From positions 10,268,001-10,332,000 of the forward strand of contig CM034412.1 of assembly GCA_019925095.2 (NCBI GenBank): a stretch of 64,000 nt of DNA, read 5' to 3'. The DNA is from Dendrolimus kikuchii. Taxonomy: Eukaryota; Arthropoda; Insecta; Lepidoptera; Lasiocampidae. Shown in pieces: positions 44,101 to 48,929 of this stretch; the first letter of the stretch is position 1, and every line of letters starts with the position of its first letter. Made by a program: the position numbers and the translations under genes. The notes under the pieces are model-generated. The model saw only the letters and a program-made list of their open reading frames with translations. It had not been told where the DNA came from and did no database searches.

Positions 44101-46313
44101 CTATTGATAAACCGATTGAAGAGTTCACTGGTACGTATCACCTCCCTCTTTCTGTTTTCTTTCGCTTTCTCTAGATTATTTAGGGTCGGCATAATCATTT
44201 TTTTCCTTCTTTATTCCTTTATTTCGGCATAAGTCCTCTGTCACACCCCAAATCATAATGTCATTCTTCATACAATCTATCCATCTCTTATTTGGTCTAT
44301 CTTTACATTCGTACCCATTAATCTTCCAATTTAACATTATTTTTGTCATAACATAGCTTTCATTCCCTCATTATATACCCAAACCACCACCTATCGGTCT
44401 ACTTCCTTTCAGTTTTTCATTCACGGCTGCAACACTCAAAGATATCCATTCGTGGCCACTTGTTTTATATTTTATTTGTTGATATTCCAGCTTTAAATGA
44501 GCCTATAAAAGATGTGGAATTAACAGTCCAAACGCTGAATTGTACGAAAACAATCCCGGAAAGTGGTAGCAGCCTGGCATTGGTGAAACCTCTCAAGCAC
44601 TCTTTTAGTTCTATGAGGCGAGGCAAAAGCGGTACTTTTACTGCGAGGCCGGCTAGGAATAAATTGACGAGGTCAGTAAATATGTAGTAAAGTGTATTAA
44701 TATTTTTTACGACTTCCGTCTTTTATATCAATTATTTCACAGGGAACTTGAACGAACTGTAGATAGTAGCAGAATAACCTTCATTAGAGATCTGATGCGG
44801 ATAAAGAATCTTAACAAAAACTTAAGACAACATTTCTTGGAAGATAACATTACTTTAAATTTAAAAAAAAATTTAAATCCTTTGAGCCATTTTGGTGCTA
44901 TGGCATCATGCTATATCATCCATCCATGTCTGGATGATTATCTTAATATGGAGCTGTACTGAGAACGTGTCTGAAAAATCACACAACAATGTCTGCTGAT
45001 ATATAAAACTACCCACGACGTCGAGAATACTATAAAGAGTTAGTTAGTCTAGAACTCTAGAATATTCGAGGACGAAATGTACGCTGCAAAGCTCCGTATT
45101 GAGATAATCATCAAGAGTTGTATGATGACTCGATATGGTATGATGCCATACAGTGGATGATGATATGATATGGTATGATACCATACAATTTATGATAACA
45201 TACGTGCCTATTTCGTACAAACTTTTACACAAAAATATGACTGTGCGTCATATAAACCTTAAATTTCACTTAAATATTAATATTTATTTAATAACCACGG
45301 ACTTCAATTTATTATTGTTGTACATATTAAGGTCTTTCTTTTTCCAGATCTCTTTACGGTCCACCATCAACTCCTCGTGAGCCAGAGAAGGAAAAATCAA
45401 TAGTCAAGAAATCAACAGTTGTAACAGACACAAATAACTACTCGACGGTGTTAACTGAGGAGCCGGAACCAGCAGTTCCGAACACCAAGACGAAACATAA
45501 AGGCAGGTTGTGCCATATGTTGTGACGGTTAAGTTTTAACTGGTAGGTTGTTTAGGATAATTTTCGCTGTTCAACAACAAACTTAGTCAAAAAGCGAAAA
45601 GTATAGTGGAGTTCTAAAAATCCGGTTGAAGGACCAAAAATATTATTATTTTTAAAAATATGTACGCGTGGGAAATAAGCGAGAGAGGAAAGGACTTAAA
45701 GAATAAATAGCCACACCAGACATGCTACGAACGTTATGGGCTTCGCAGTGGCAGGCACGTCTTCCACGTAATCCTTTCTTCACGTCTTATGGTTCCTTCG
45801 ATGAGAGAACCAGCTGGGTACGGCACAACGGGTACCTTCTAGCACGGGGATTACTATAAAGGTTGAGGAATGCAAAAAGATATACACAAAACGTGGCGGG
45901 CTTTCGCGGAAGCAGCGACTCGATAGGCACTTTCTGGGATAACCTTTAATAATCTTAATAATAATCTATCCCTTTTCCGGAATGAAAAATATACAGAGTT
46001 TCAGCCAAATCGGTCCATTAGTTTTTCCGTGAAAGCGTAACAGACAAACAAAGTTACTTTCGAATTTATAATATTAATAGGGATACTTACTGACCCTAGG
46101 TCATGATCGTCTTTTATGGGTAAGGTGACCACCAAAAGCTCTTTGCAGAGGCTTAGAGAATCAAGACTCCCACGGTTCAAGCGTCTGATGGTCTCAAATT
46201 AGATGTAAGTACGTAGTTTAATATTTTTTATCTATTGTTTTAGGGGCAGCCAGCAAAGTACTGAAAAAGTGGAGAAACTGGACCGAGTGAACCCGTCCAA
46301 ATCGATTGACTAA
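11008..46313 (+). CDS. Pde6: cGMP-type cyclic nucleotide phosphodiesterase, Pde6 (PDE5/6) group; 5' end missing
   Basis: Sixteen candidate exons join in frame with GT-AG introns into 824 or 841 residues, depending on the last exon. The enzyme hydrolyses cGMP (possibly also cAMP) to the 5' nucleotide. Domain order, numbered from the first visible residue: GAF-A about 10-170, GAF-B about 195-345 with a gap, catalytic domain about 385-700, variable tail. Seen: YHNWRHA (His438, His442), the PDE signature [10 protein letters not shown] (His478, Asp479), MTACDVSAI (Asp588) and MQVGF (Gln642, the nucleotide-selecting glutamine in this family). From memory of the families, the exon peptides match Drosophila Pde6 much better than Pde11, including the CaaX end. 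The amino terminus is absent because the first exon starts in mid-protein at phase 0. One GAF-B exon was not found. Span includes introns; exons are listed separately. Confidence 0.85.
11202..11400. mobile_element. Short MITE with about 25-base terminal inverted repeats
   Basis: Left end GGCTTCATCTGCGTTAGTGT (11202-11226); right end ACACTAACGCAGATGAAGCC (11376-11400). The arms agree at all but one base. It sits 80 bases after Pde6 exon a. Related right ends occur near 42020 and 47360 (CCCAGATGAAGC). The target duplication is unclear. Confidence 0.7.
11775..12060 (-). pseudogene. Decayed LINE RT fragment
   Basis: Nucleotide similarity to 1200-1340 (TAGAAAATACCTATTGACAC, CGCAAAGCGCTTTATTC). 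The frame is broken. It is a second copy of the fragment at 1143-1427. Confidence 0.5.
12285..12700 (+). pseudogene. Jockey-like LINE RT C-terminal fragment
   Basis: Translated pieces: [39 protein letters not shown] and [20 protein letters not shown]. These are the conserved end of jockey-type reverse transcriptases. After the ORF the frame shifts before the usual YDMGFFKK, which is visible in another frame. Not functional. Confidence 0.75.
13155..13632 (+). mobile_element. Solo LTR, TGTTAC family
   Basis: TGTTACGACC to CTCGTAACA, flanked by ATAT on both sides (13151-13154, 13633-13636). Slightly shorter than the 4455 copy through small deletions. It lies in the Pde6 intron between exons a and b. 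Confidence 0.85.
13670..13960 (+). repeat. AAGGGGTCA-family TIR element, no clear right end
   Basis: Starts GGGAGCCATCCACAAATATG and includes AAATGTGACGTCACGAAATT, as in 7438-8078, without the RTE insertion found in that copy. The right inverted end is missing. Confidence 0.6.
14150..14330 (+). repeat. RTE-like 3' tail
   Basis: GAGCCTGGCAGACGTTCTTC through AAAATCAGTCAAGCTG, lying 165 bases upstream of exon b. Confidence 0.65.
14496..14613 (+). CDS. Pde6: Pde6 exon b: GAF-A, first strand region
   Basis: Acceptor TTTTTTCAG ends at 14495; donor GTAAAA at 14614; ends at phase 1. The peptide contains [18 protein letters not shown] followed by AKLFDVT. The ADRGSLFL core is the conserved GAF strand pair. 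The intron before it is 3.4 kb and carries an LTR and a MITE. Confidence 0.87.
14903..14999 (+). repeat. LINE tail with short hairpin
   Basis: TTTGGAAGAAAACGCTAATA then GCGATAAGACCGCC, ending CACAATAAAGCAT. It is the most diverged of five copies; the hairpin stem is partly lost. Confidence 0.55.
15000..16125. other. Unclassified moderately GC-rich intron sequence
   Basis: A motif with TAGTGCAAGG (15338 and 15631) and TCGTCTCTCC/ATCGCTCC appears twice about 300 bases apart, suggesting an unknown repeat. No exon was recognised. Confidence 0.3.
16130..16590 (+). mobile_element. GTTTCGGCC-type element split by a LINE tail
   Basis: The left piece AACGTTTTAATGGTTTTCAG (to 16174) and right piece ATGTTTTGGCCACTTTTCTG (16504-16590) belong together in intact relatives at 28460-28615 and 39017-39206 (-). 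Between them is a LINE 3' end (TAGCTGATGCCCGCGACTTC to about 16490). Confidence 0.6.
16620..17136 (+). pseudogene. LINE RT C-terminal fragment with (TATG)n tail
   Basis: A 158-codon frame reads [53 protein letters not shown] and ends YPARELA, then TATGTATATGTATGTATG. This is the end of a LINE polymerase, cut at the 5' side. Fragments of the same element: 25787-25930 (-), 32233-32288 (-), 33536-33790 (-), 36526-36893 (-), 59318-59425 (+). Confidence 0.85.
17366..17465 (+). repeat. Truncated TGTTAC-family LTR
   Basis: TTGTTATAACCCAGGTCCGA through CATTACCCGTCGGCATTTGA matches the first 100 bases of the LTRs at 4455 and 22714. The remainder is missing. Confidence 0.6.
17620..18052. mobile_element. 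Foldback MITE with palindromic ends
   Basis: Both ends carry the palindrome GAAGTTTCACTTC (17624-17636 and 18031-18043). Inside is CCAGCACACATTTCGATTTT to CCACGCGGCGGTAACG. A second copy at 42228-42455 lacks both palindromes and about 115 bases of interior, so it is a shorter derivative. Confidence 0.55.
18053..18871. other. No gene seen
   Basis: AT-rich intron with a GC-rich patch at 18540-18690 (GTAGGCTGCGTACGGCGTCA). A TAAAGTTCCACTTTAT motif near 18500 recurs in inverse near 42970. No exon was recognised. Confidence 0.3.
18877..19384 (+). mobile_element. Solo LTR, TGTTCGCGCC type, with 5-base duplication
   Basis: Begins TGTTCGCGCCGC and ends CGTGTTGACA. The flanks are TTATT on both sides (18872-18876 and 19385-19389). 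It has a TATA motif at 19152 (GCTATATAAGTGCAG). A 5-base duplication and TGTTCGCGCC suggest a Bel-Pao-type LTR. No polymerase lies beside it. Confidence 0.8.
19042..19123 (+). repeat. Three tandem copies of a 27-base unit inside the LTR
   Basis: AGTCTGCTGTAGACCCTAGT, AGTCTGCTATCGACCCTCGT and AGTCTGCTGTCGACCCTCGT follow one another, each with a CGCACA spacer. They lie just upstream of the TATA motif, where LTR enhancers usually sit. Confidence 0.75.
19560..19990. repeat. GC-rich unclassified repeat, copy 1
   Basis: ACCGTGGTGTGGCAATAGCA, GATGCTAGTTCC and TGGCGAATGCACAC recur in diverged form at 21440-21520. No frame with a recognisable domain was found. Confidence 0.45.
20097..20352. repeat. 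Foldback formed by GTTTCGGCC-type element pieces
   Basis: ACTACGTTTTAACGCTTTTA (20097 on) and its inverse AAAACCGTCAAAACGTAGTT (ending about 20346) face each other. The right part, 20172-20352, is a full antisense copy of the family; the left arm is an extra piece in the other orientation. Confidence 0.6.
20830..21660. repeat. GC-rich unclassified repeat, copies 2 and 3
   Basis: TATTACAGATTGTATCA/GCACTGTGATGCTTGG (20917-20970) and ACATTACAGGTTGCGTAC/TGTAATGCTCGG (21620-21655) are diverged copies, and 21440-21520 repeats 19740-19800. The GC-rich core 20970-21300 has short open frames on both strands (up to 150 codons) without recognisable domains. Confidence 0.45.
21661..22709. other. No gene seen
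   Basis: A 122-codon antisense frame (22124-22492) and others are present but match nothing known to me and carry no splice context that fits Pde6. Confidence 0.3.
22714..23202 (+). mobile_element. Solo LTR, TGTTAC family
   Basis: TGTTACGACCTAGACGCCGA to AATCGCAACA, flanked by ATAT (22710-22713, 23203-23206). One substitution has occurred near the right end. Confidence 0.83.
23252..23520 (+). repeat. RTE-like 3' tail
   Basis: AGCGGTTCCTGCAAACGTTA then GATTCCTGCACTACCTGGTC. It continues as a TTGGTCCAGTAGTTTTTGAG tail near 23490, also seen at 59785-59990. Confidence 0.6.
23850..24262 (+). repeat. RTE-like 3' tail ending in (TA)n
   Basis: GTTGACCCGGCAAACTTCGT to ACGAACAGCAATTGAG, followed by a TA run. 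The GATTTCTGAACGACGGGACG segment is present twice in tandem with a partial third piece, so this copy has a local duplication. Confidence 0.7.
24301..24506 (+). repeat. tRNA-derived SINE-like repeat
   Basis: CTCTGTGGTTGAGTAGGCTA resembles a Pol III A box region, and GGTTCTGGGTTCG a decayed B box. The GTCTGGGCGTCTGGGAT body is typical of insect SINEs. It is not a tRNA gene because no cloverleaf can be drawn. Confidence 0.5.
24507..25220. other. Intron sequence before Pde6 exon c
   Basis: Contains decayed RTE-like tail motifs (GATGGCGCTGCGATCTAATT and GATGGCGCTGCAATCGAGCA) and no other exon. Confidence 0.35.
25221..25347 (+). CDS. Pde6: Pde6 exon c: GAF-A, nucleotide-pocket region
   Basis: Acceptor TTTTTTTCAG ends at 25220; donor GTATGC at 25348. 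Codons join to the previous exon (G plus AA) and the exon ends with AG. The peptide holds [19 protein letters not shown] and NIKNAYADP, the loop and helix that line the cyclic nucleotide pocket of GAF-A. It lies after a 10.6-kb intron, the longest in the gene. Confidence 0.88.
25787..25930 (-). pseudogene. LINE 3' end with (ATAC)n tail
   Basis: CATACATACATACATAACTT then CACGCCAGTTCCC, antisense to the end of the LINE at 16620-17136. Confidence 0.75.
26490..26653 (+). pseudogene. LINE 3' end with (GAT)n tail
   Basis: The frame reads [20 protein letters not shown] and LTLG, then stop and GATGATGATGATG. This is the end of another LINE family. A decayed RT tail ([20 protein letters not shown]) follows at 26840-26975. 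Confidence 0.65.
27080..27210 (-). pseudogene. Harbinger-type transposase remnant
   Basis: Antisense frame with [20 protein letters not shown] followed by [11 protein letters not shown]. This resembles the KFFNYFRMS...FDELL region near the amino end of PIF/Harbinger transposases. Only about 40 residues survive. It lies in the Pde6 intron before exon d. Confidence 0.55.
27582..27700 (+). CDS. Pde6: Pde6 exon d: GAF-A, second half
   Basis: Acceptor ATTTTTTAG ends at 27581; donor GTAAGT at 27701. The peptide includes [24 protein letters not shown] and [13 protein letters not shown], which contain the NKxD-type end of a GAF domain. Phases match both neighbours (AG + G before, G carried over after). 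Confidence 0.9.
27735..28390 (+). pseudogene. LINE tail interrupted by a structured short repeat
   Basis: [20 protein letters not shown] and [13 protein letters not shown] are the same LINE end as at 2190. At 27877-28197 a full copy of the structured short repeat (TCCGTGCAGGAACGGAGAAA to poly-A) is inserted. The LINE tail then resumes at GTGGTGATTCAAAAATC (28203). Confidence 0.75.
28391..29087. repeat. GTTTCGGCC-type element and antisense RTE-like tail
   Basis: 28460-28615 is the GTTTCGGCC-type element (CGTTTTAACGGTTTTAAGCG to GTGATCACGG). 28620-29065 is a LINE tail in antisense, ending GTGGACGAAGTTGCGGGC. Both interrupt the LINE tail that resumes near 29400. Confidence 0.6.
29088..29381 (-). 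mobile_element. tRNA-derived SINE
   Basis: On the - strand it begins AGTCGTGGTAGCGCTACGG (A box region) and has GCGGGTTCAATCCTGG (B box), then a 200-base unrelated body ending CGGGCTGTTATTATAATT. The second copy is at 57659-57962 (-). Confidence 0.8.
29754..30019 (+). CDS. Pde6: Pde6 exon e: end of GAF-A, linker helix, start of GAF-B
   Basis: Acceptor AATTCCAG ends at 29753. The chosen donor is GTGAGT at 30020, which leaves ...DTDHCES and joins the next exon at phase 0 as CES-SHLERI. The peptide contains [18 protein letters not shown] (end of GAF-A), the long connecting helix and [13 protein letters not shown] (first strands of GAF-B). A second GTGAGT lies 8 bases earlier at 30012, but using it would break the frame. 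Confidence 0.88.
30020..30423. other. Pde6 intron between exons e and f
   Basis: 404 bases, no repeat recognised. Donor GTGAGT, acceptor TTTTTTAG. Confidence 0.5.
30424..30600 (+). CDS. Pde6: Pde6 exon f: GAF-B, variable region
   Basis: Acceptor TTTTTTAG ends at 30423; donor GTAGGT at 30601; phase 0 at both ends, 59 codons. The peptide begins [12 protein letters not shown], has FHTLFELGA and ends [11 protein letters not shown]. In the family this is followed by the GAF-B pocket strand and an ILCMPI-type strand, which are not in the next exon found. Confidence 0.82.
30770..31650 (+). repeat. Three RTE-like tails in a row
   Basis: Units at 30770-30979, 31155-31480 and 31482-31650 start CTGTCCCGGCAGACGTTG, CTGTCTCGGCAGACG and GTCCCCGGCACACGTTG. 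The second contains a duplicated CCACCTACCGGTTCCA block. They occupy the part of the gene where a GAF-B exon is expected. Confidence 0.7.
31651..32830. other. Intron sequence with short repeats, no exon found
   Basis: 32233-32288 is the 3' end of the (ATAC)n LINE in antisense. CAGCGTAA motifs occur at 31799 and 32649. The missing GAF-B exon was looked for here in all frames and not seen. Confidence 0.4.
32832..33302 (-). mobile_element. Solo LTR, TGTTAC family, inverted
   Basis: On the + strand TGTAACGAGTTGCG to GTTGTAACA, flanked by GTAT on both sides (32828-32831, 33303-33306). It is the only copy opposite to the gene. Confidence 0.83.
33405..33790 (-). repeat. GTTTCGGCC-type element followed by LINE 3' end
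   Basis: 33410-33535 ends AATAAAAATCAAATAAGATA/CGGCGCC; 33536-33790 is the (ATAC)n LINE end, with frame [19 protein letters not shown] and YLARELA. The LINE piece stops about 45 bases from the acceptor of exon g. Confidence 0.75.
33835..33960 (+). CDS. Pde6: Pde6 exon g: end of GAF-B
   Basis: Acceptor TACTTTCAG ends at 33834; donor GTAATT at 33961; 42 codons at phase 0. The peptide contains [33 protein letters not shown] and CKLMAKQK. This is the last helix of GAF-B and the start of the linker to the catalytic domain. A LINE 3' fragment ends only a few tens of bases upstream of the acceptor. The codons expected just before ENGS are not found. Confidence 0.88.
34521..34654 (+). repeat. LINE tail with short hairpin
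   Basis: GGAAGAGATCGCTTTTTAGC then GATAAGACCGCCC. The ATCGCT/AGCGAT stem closes a TTTT loop. It ends GTACAATAAAGAGTT and (CTAT)n. Confidence 0.75.
34660..34840 (+). pseudogene. LINE RT C-terminal remnant
   Basis: Frame pieces [20 protein letters not shown] resemble the WNxLP...IRxxxSxxxFK end of LINE polymerases. It is related to 37185-37500. Heavily shifted. Confidence 0.55.
34936..35362. repeat. Antisense RTE-like tail and a second hairpin LINE tail
   Basis: 34936-35135 (-) ends GTCTGCCGAGACGCCTAG. 35253-35362 (+) is CCTGGAAGAGATCGCTTTTT AGCGATAAGACCGC with an AATAAAG end. Confidence 0.7.
35553..36096 (-). pseudogene. LINE RT C-terminal part, 165-codon frame still open
   Basis: Antisense frame: [13 protein letters not shown], then [62 protein letters not shown] and [16 protein letters not shown] to stop, then (ATAG)n tail. 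It lacks the catalytic YxDD part and is cut at 36096. It is the best preserved LINE coding piece in the window. Confidence 0.85.
36129..36338 (+). repeat. RTE-like tail abutting Pde6 exon h
   Basis: CTAGCTGTCCCGGCAGACGT to TAATTTATATATATTAAGAT. It is nearly the same sequence as 30770-30979. Only TTTATTTATTTATTTCAG separates it from the exon. Confidence 0.8.
36357..36474 (+). CDS. Pde6: Pde6 exon h: linker to the catalytic domain
   Basis: Acceptor TTATTTCAG ends at 36356; donor GTAACT at 36475; ends at phase 1. The peptide contains [18 protein letters not shown] and ends [17 protein letters not shown] is the conserved entry to PDE5/6-type catalytic domains. An RTE-like tail stops 18 bases upstream of this exon. 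Confidence 0.88.
36526..36893 (-). pseudogene. LINE RT end, antisense
   Basis: Frame [46 protein letters not shown] and (ATAC)n tail, 50 bases after exon h. Relative of 16620-17136 with a small in-frame deletion. Confidence 0.8.
37040..37500 (+). pseudogene. LINE RT C-terminal fragment
   Basis: Frame with [20 protein letters not shown], then [13 protein letters not shown] and a stop where WNSLP is expected; the next frame gives [15 protein letters not shown]. Dead copy. Confidence 0.65.
37592..37713 (+). repeat. LINE tail with short hairpin
   Basis: AGAAATCGCTTTAAGCGATA then AGGCCGCCC, ending GAACAATAAAGTG and (ATTC)n. Confidence 0.7.
37996..38250 (+). repeat. Structured short repeat copy, A-tail lost
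   Basis: Starts TCCGTGCAGGAACGGAGAAA, has the CCAGGTGGTAG hairpin, and lacks about 30 bases (ATTAGTGACCAGG) in the middle. Confidence 0.75.
38251..38800. other. T-rich intron stretch before exon i
   Basis: Long T runs at 38437-38465. A small antisense piece of the structured repeat lies at 38670-38745. No other exon. Confidence 0.45.
38811..38902 (+). CDS. Pde6: Pde6 exon i: start of the catalytic domain
   Basis: Acceptor TTTTTTTAG ends at 38810; donor GTAAGT at 38903; joined to the previous exon as G + AC and ending at phase 0. The peptide contains [17 protein letters not shown] and [12 protein letters not shown], helices 1-2 of the catalytic domain. Confidence 0.88.
39017..39206 (-). mobile_element. 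GTTTCGGCC-type element, near full length
   Basis: TAATAATCATAAACAAAAAT to TTAAAATGTAGTTTTATTA on the + strand. It is a good reference copy for those split at 16130-16590 and in the foldback at 20097-20352. Confidence 0.65.
39207..39955. other. Pde6 intron, AT-rich, no gene seen
   Basis: Between the GTTTCGGCC-type element and the LINE remnant. An open frame at 39744-39955 is low-complexity and hydrophobic and looks like chance. Confidence 0.35.
39960..40436 (+). pseudogene. LINE-type protein C-terminal remnant
   Basis: Two frames: [40 protein letters not shown] (to a stop at 40167), then [17 protein letters not shown] and [20 protein letters not shown]. This order is the end of a widespread non-LTR retrotransposon protein. 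The stop and a missing piece between the frames show it is dead. It lies 115 bases upstream of exon j. Confidence 0.75.
40551..40874 (+). CDS. Pde6: Pde6 exon j: metal-binding core of the catalytic domain
   Basis: Acceptor AATTTTCAG ends at 40550; donor GTAATT at 40875; 108 codons at phase 0, the largest exon. It carries YHNWRHA (general-acid His and first metal His) and [14 protein letters not shown] (metal His and Asp). [16 protein letters not shown] follows. This last stretch is of PDE5/6 type and differs from the TLEHHHFN type of human PDE11. All expected catalytic residues are present. Confidence 0.93.
40955..41108 (+). CDS. Pde6: Pde6 exon k: catalytic domain, middle helices
   Basis: Acceptor TTTTGCAG ends at 40954 after an 80-base intron; donor GTTAGT at 41109; 51 codons plus one base. 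The peptide contains [17 protein letters not shown] and LVDNGEFDW. The ILSTDLA helix is conserved across class I phosphodiesterases. Confidence 0.9.
41214..41533 (-). repeat. Structured short repeat, full copy
   Basis: Poly-T then ATTGCAGGAGATCAGCAGAC to CGTTCCTGCACGGATAA. It forms an inverted pair with 41590-41890. Confidence 0.85.
41590..41890 (+). repeat. Structured short repeat, full copy
   Basis: TCCGTGCAGAGACGG to CGTTCAATAAAAAAAA, more diverged than its neighbour. Only about 57 bases separate the two. Confidence 0.8.
42228..42465 (+). repeat. Short derivative of the 17620 MITE
   Basis: TGTCCCAGCACACATTTCGA to CCACGCGGCCGTAACGCT, without the palindromic ends and without about 115 interior bases that 17620-18052 has. 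Confidence 0.6.
42634..42793 (+). CDS. Pde6: Pde6 exon l: catalytic domain, second metal Asp
   Basis: Acceptor AATTACAG ends at 42633; donor GTAATT at 42794. T + TA restores Leu. The peptide has [32 protein letters not shown] and AMMDR. The Asp in TACD is the fourth metal ligand. EFFDQGD is the family's conserved loop. Confidence 0.92.
43300..43545 (-). repeat. Structured short repeat, old copy
   Basis: CTGAAAGCGGTTGCCGTCGC through TGGAACCTGGCCATTAATGC to GAATTCTAATTCTTTCTCC; poorly preserved. Confidence 0.6.
43655..43880 (+). pseudogene. LINE RT C-terminal fragment
   Basis: Frame [20 protein letters not shown], then [19 protein letters not shown], a LINE polymerase tail. It ends about 30 bases before exon m. 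Confidence 0.7.
43910..44130 (+). CDS. Pde6: Pde6 exon m: nucleotide-pocket end of the catalytic domain
   Basis: Acceptor CATTTTAG ends at 43909; donor GTACGT at 44131. The peptide starts [19 protein letters not shown], with the invariant purine-binding Gln, followed by [11 protein letters not shown] and [18 protein letters not shown] remnant ends about 30 bases upstream. Confidence 0.92.
44165..44450 (-). pseudogene. LINE RT fragment, antisense
   Basis: Nucleotides match the antisense LINE at 48560-48870 (CATACAATCTATCCATCTCT, TCATTCCCTCATTATATACC). It fills most of the intron between exons m and n and has no long frame left. Confidence 0.65.
44491..44671 (+). CDS. Pde6: Pde6 exon n: variable tail, first part
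   Basis: Acceptor ATATTCCAG ends at 44490; donor GTCAGT at 44672; joined as G + CT and ending with AG. The peptide begins [18 protein letters not shown] and then becomes basic and serine-rich ([12 protein letters not shown]). The start matches the insect Pde6 region just after the catalytic domain. Confidence 0.85.
44672..45347. other. Pde6 intron between exons n and last
   Basis: AT-rich. Short palindromic GGTATGATACCA motifs near 45170. No gene. Confidence 0.4.
45348..45525 (+). CDS. Pde6: Pde6 last exon, long form ending in a CaaX box
   Basis: Acceptor TTTTTCCAG ends at 45347. Read without further splicing, the frame ends [12 protein letters not shown] and stop TGA at 45523-45525. CHML fits a C-a-a-X prenylation signal with Leu last, the kind normally geranylgeranylated. 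Drosophila Pde6 also ends in a CaaX box and is reported to be prenylated, which favours this as the main end. It would place the enzyme at membranes. An internal GT at 45507 could instead splice to 46244. Confidence 0.75.
46244..46313 (+). CDS. Pde6: Possible alternative Pde6 last exon without CaaX
   Basis: If the GTTGTG donor at 45507 is used, the frame (AG + G) continues [19 protein letters not shown] and stops at TAA 46311-46313. Acceptor TGTTTTAG is acceptable, but the donor is weak. The tail is charged and has no lipid-addition motif. It could be a minor isoform or a chance reading. Confidence 0.35.
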
Positions 46314-48540
46314 GTCACTCACCAGAAACCACTTAAATATGAATAATTAAATGTACTAGTTTTCTCTTCCTTGGTGGCGTAATTTATGGCAATACATTTG
46401 TTTTCAAACAGTACAATGACTGAGTTAGTAACTTGTATTTTTTATGGTTAAGACAACACTACTAGGAATAATATTTATCCATATTTCCAAGAATCTAAAA
46501 ATAATAACAACAAGTACTGTTGATATCTTTTTGTAACTTTATTATTTGTTATACGATACTCAAATATTGCTAAAATATTGAATATGTTGCTGATATATTA
46601 TAACCATTTTGCTGACATATTAGAAATTTTTCCTGATACGTACAACTTGGCAATCTTGATGTATTCATGAAGTTTTCTGCGCGTTATTATGATTTTAAAG
46701 GCTTTAATTAATTGGTTTTAGTTGCTTTATGTCTGTCTGTACCTAAAAAATTTCGACTCGAGATTAATGTTTAATTTTCAGATAGAATATATATCCCCTT
46801 CCTCTATATATTATTTTATCCTTACATAGATCTAAAAATCGTTCCTTTTGACAAAAAAATCTGGTTACGCCATCGACAGCTATACCTAGTTTAAAAGTTG
46901 TCTTGTTTTCTATTGTTAGAATACTTTAGTATATTGTAGGTACTATAATTATGTAATATATCATAAAATTAACAAAGCCGCTCGTTAACGAGAGCAATTA
47001 CCGTTTTCTTTCTATAGTATATTTATATTTCTATAGTATTTTATTACACATTCTTGGCCTGTAATGAAAATCATATTTTTAAGTGAGTTTTAATTTCATT
47101 AAGTTAAGTTAAGTAATTAACACAGTCATGTTATATCTAATGCCCCTGTTCCATTTGGGATAATGCTAGTGTTACAGAGTGCCACGCAGATGTGTCTAAG
47201 GGTTTGCGTAATTTGTGATGCGATATTGTTTTTGATTTTTAATGACATTAACCATTAACAGATACACTAATGTAGCTAATCATTAACGGCGTTCTTTTTA
47301 TCACCATAAACAAGACGCATTTGGCCACAGTCACTAATACTAACATTATCCCAGATGAAGCATGAAAATAATATTCGCTCACCGGCAAATTCGTCAGTTT
47401 AGGTCATTGTATTTATTGTCGTTTCTGCCGCTGATCAGGAAATCTTTGGGAATTATTAGGGGTTTTGTTGCATTTTGGCAACCATTGAAAATCTTCCATA
47501 TTATGTAAATTACTGAGTGGCTTTGTTAATATTATAATAAGGTTTTAAAGAAAAACCCTAATAAATGTAATTTAATATTAATTATGTAGTAGAAACATTT
47601 TAAATCTGCACGTCAGTAAGACGATGAATATGTTCTTTGTAAACATTAGATAAATGTTCGTGTAAAAAAAGGTTTCAAATGACAATTTTAGCATCGACTA
47701 GAGTTTTCACGTATTCAGTATTTCAGCATTTTTAATTAATATAAAAATATTCCATAGTTTGATATAAATGATAGATGTTACACGTAAGGTGAAGACCTAT
47801 TTAATCATGAGATGGTTTGGTGCATGAGGCTAGCGAGGATGCTAATAGTTCGAGTGGCTAGTTAGATCTTTCATCCGAGGTTAACACTCTGCTTTTCATT
47901 GCGAATATGAGGATAGTAAATCTACTTCTCTAATGAAATCAGATGTTAAATCCATATCTAAATCTGATGAACTCATTAAATACGTCACATATGAAACCTC
48001 AAGTAAATTTCTTTTTCTGTGGTATTATTCTACCAGGCAGTATATTTTTGTCCCTGACGATGATAGTAAGTATTTAGTTCAAATTTAAGTAAATTAAATA
48101 ATATTGAGTGATAAGTCATTAATAAGTATAATGTTACAAGATTGTTGTTTGTTTTTTCTTACAATTTATGCCGCGATTTAAGATTTAGTGGCTGTGTAAA
48201 AAAATCGGGACATGAGTCGCATGTATAATCTATGGTTCGCATAGATTTTTCAAATTGTTTTACATCGGGAACATCGTTTCTCAGAGGTGAAAAGTTCTGT
48301 TTTCATCCCTGCGATCAGGCAACTGCAAGCCTACTTTCAGAATATGAGAAATAAAAAAAGTATTTTATGTTACGAATAGGTCCATTCCCATCCAACTTCA
48401 ATGTATAATTTGTTTCTTACCTGTTTCTGAGGAACTATCGTAAATAAATCATTCCGAAAAGGGGAACTAAGTAACTAACTACTTAGCTTCGTTTATTTAA
48501 ACTGTACTTCTACACATTGAACAAATCCTAAGATTTTTTG
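46314..48540. other. Probable Pde6 3' untranslated region and intergenic DNA
   Basis: AT-rich with no exon. AATAAA occurs near 47571, one possible polyadenylation signal; none is decisive. A piece of the CAGATGAAGC MITE lies at 47268-47362. Confidence 0.35.
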
Positions 48541-48559
48541 GAACAGAAAGAAGCATAAT

Positions 48560-48870
48560 CTTTCTCTTGAGTTTATCTCTCTTTTCTTTCACCATATCCC
48601 AATTACTTGGAGTCGGCACAATATGTCTTTTCCTTCCACACTTTTCTGACATACCTCTTCTGTCACACCGCATATCATCATGTCATCCTTCACACAATCC
48701 ATCCATCTTTTTTTTGGTCTACCATTAAATTTGTACCCATCGATCTTGTAGTATAACATTCTTTTTGTCACGTGACTTTCATCCCTCCTCATTATATGCC
48801 CATACCAACTTAATCTTCTTCCTCTCAATTTTTCTGTCACAGGTGCAACTTTCAAAGATCCCCTTATGTA
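48560..48870 (-). pseudogene. LINE RT C-terminal fragment
   Basis: Antisense frame LRGRRLSWYGHIMRRDESHV, TKRMLYYKIDGYKFNGRPKK and RWMDCVKDDMMICGVTEEV. It is a longer version of the ends at 2190 and 27735. Confidence 0.8.
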
Positions 48871-48929
48871 CTCACTTTATATAGAACCTAAAATCTGTGC
48901 AGATAAATTTTCATCCAATGACAGTTTTT

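Noticed and set aside
11008..46313. Assignment to Pde11 instead of Pde6
   Set aside because: The [16 protein letters not shown] stretch, the GAF-A peptides and a CaaX end fit insect Pde6. The [13 protein letters not shown] match to PDE11 alone is not decisive.
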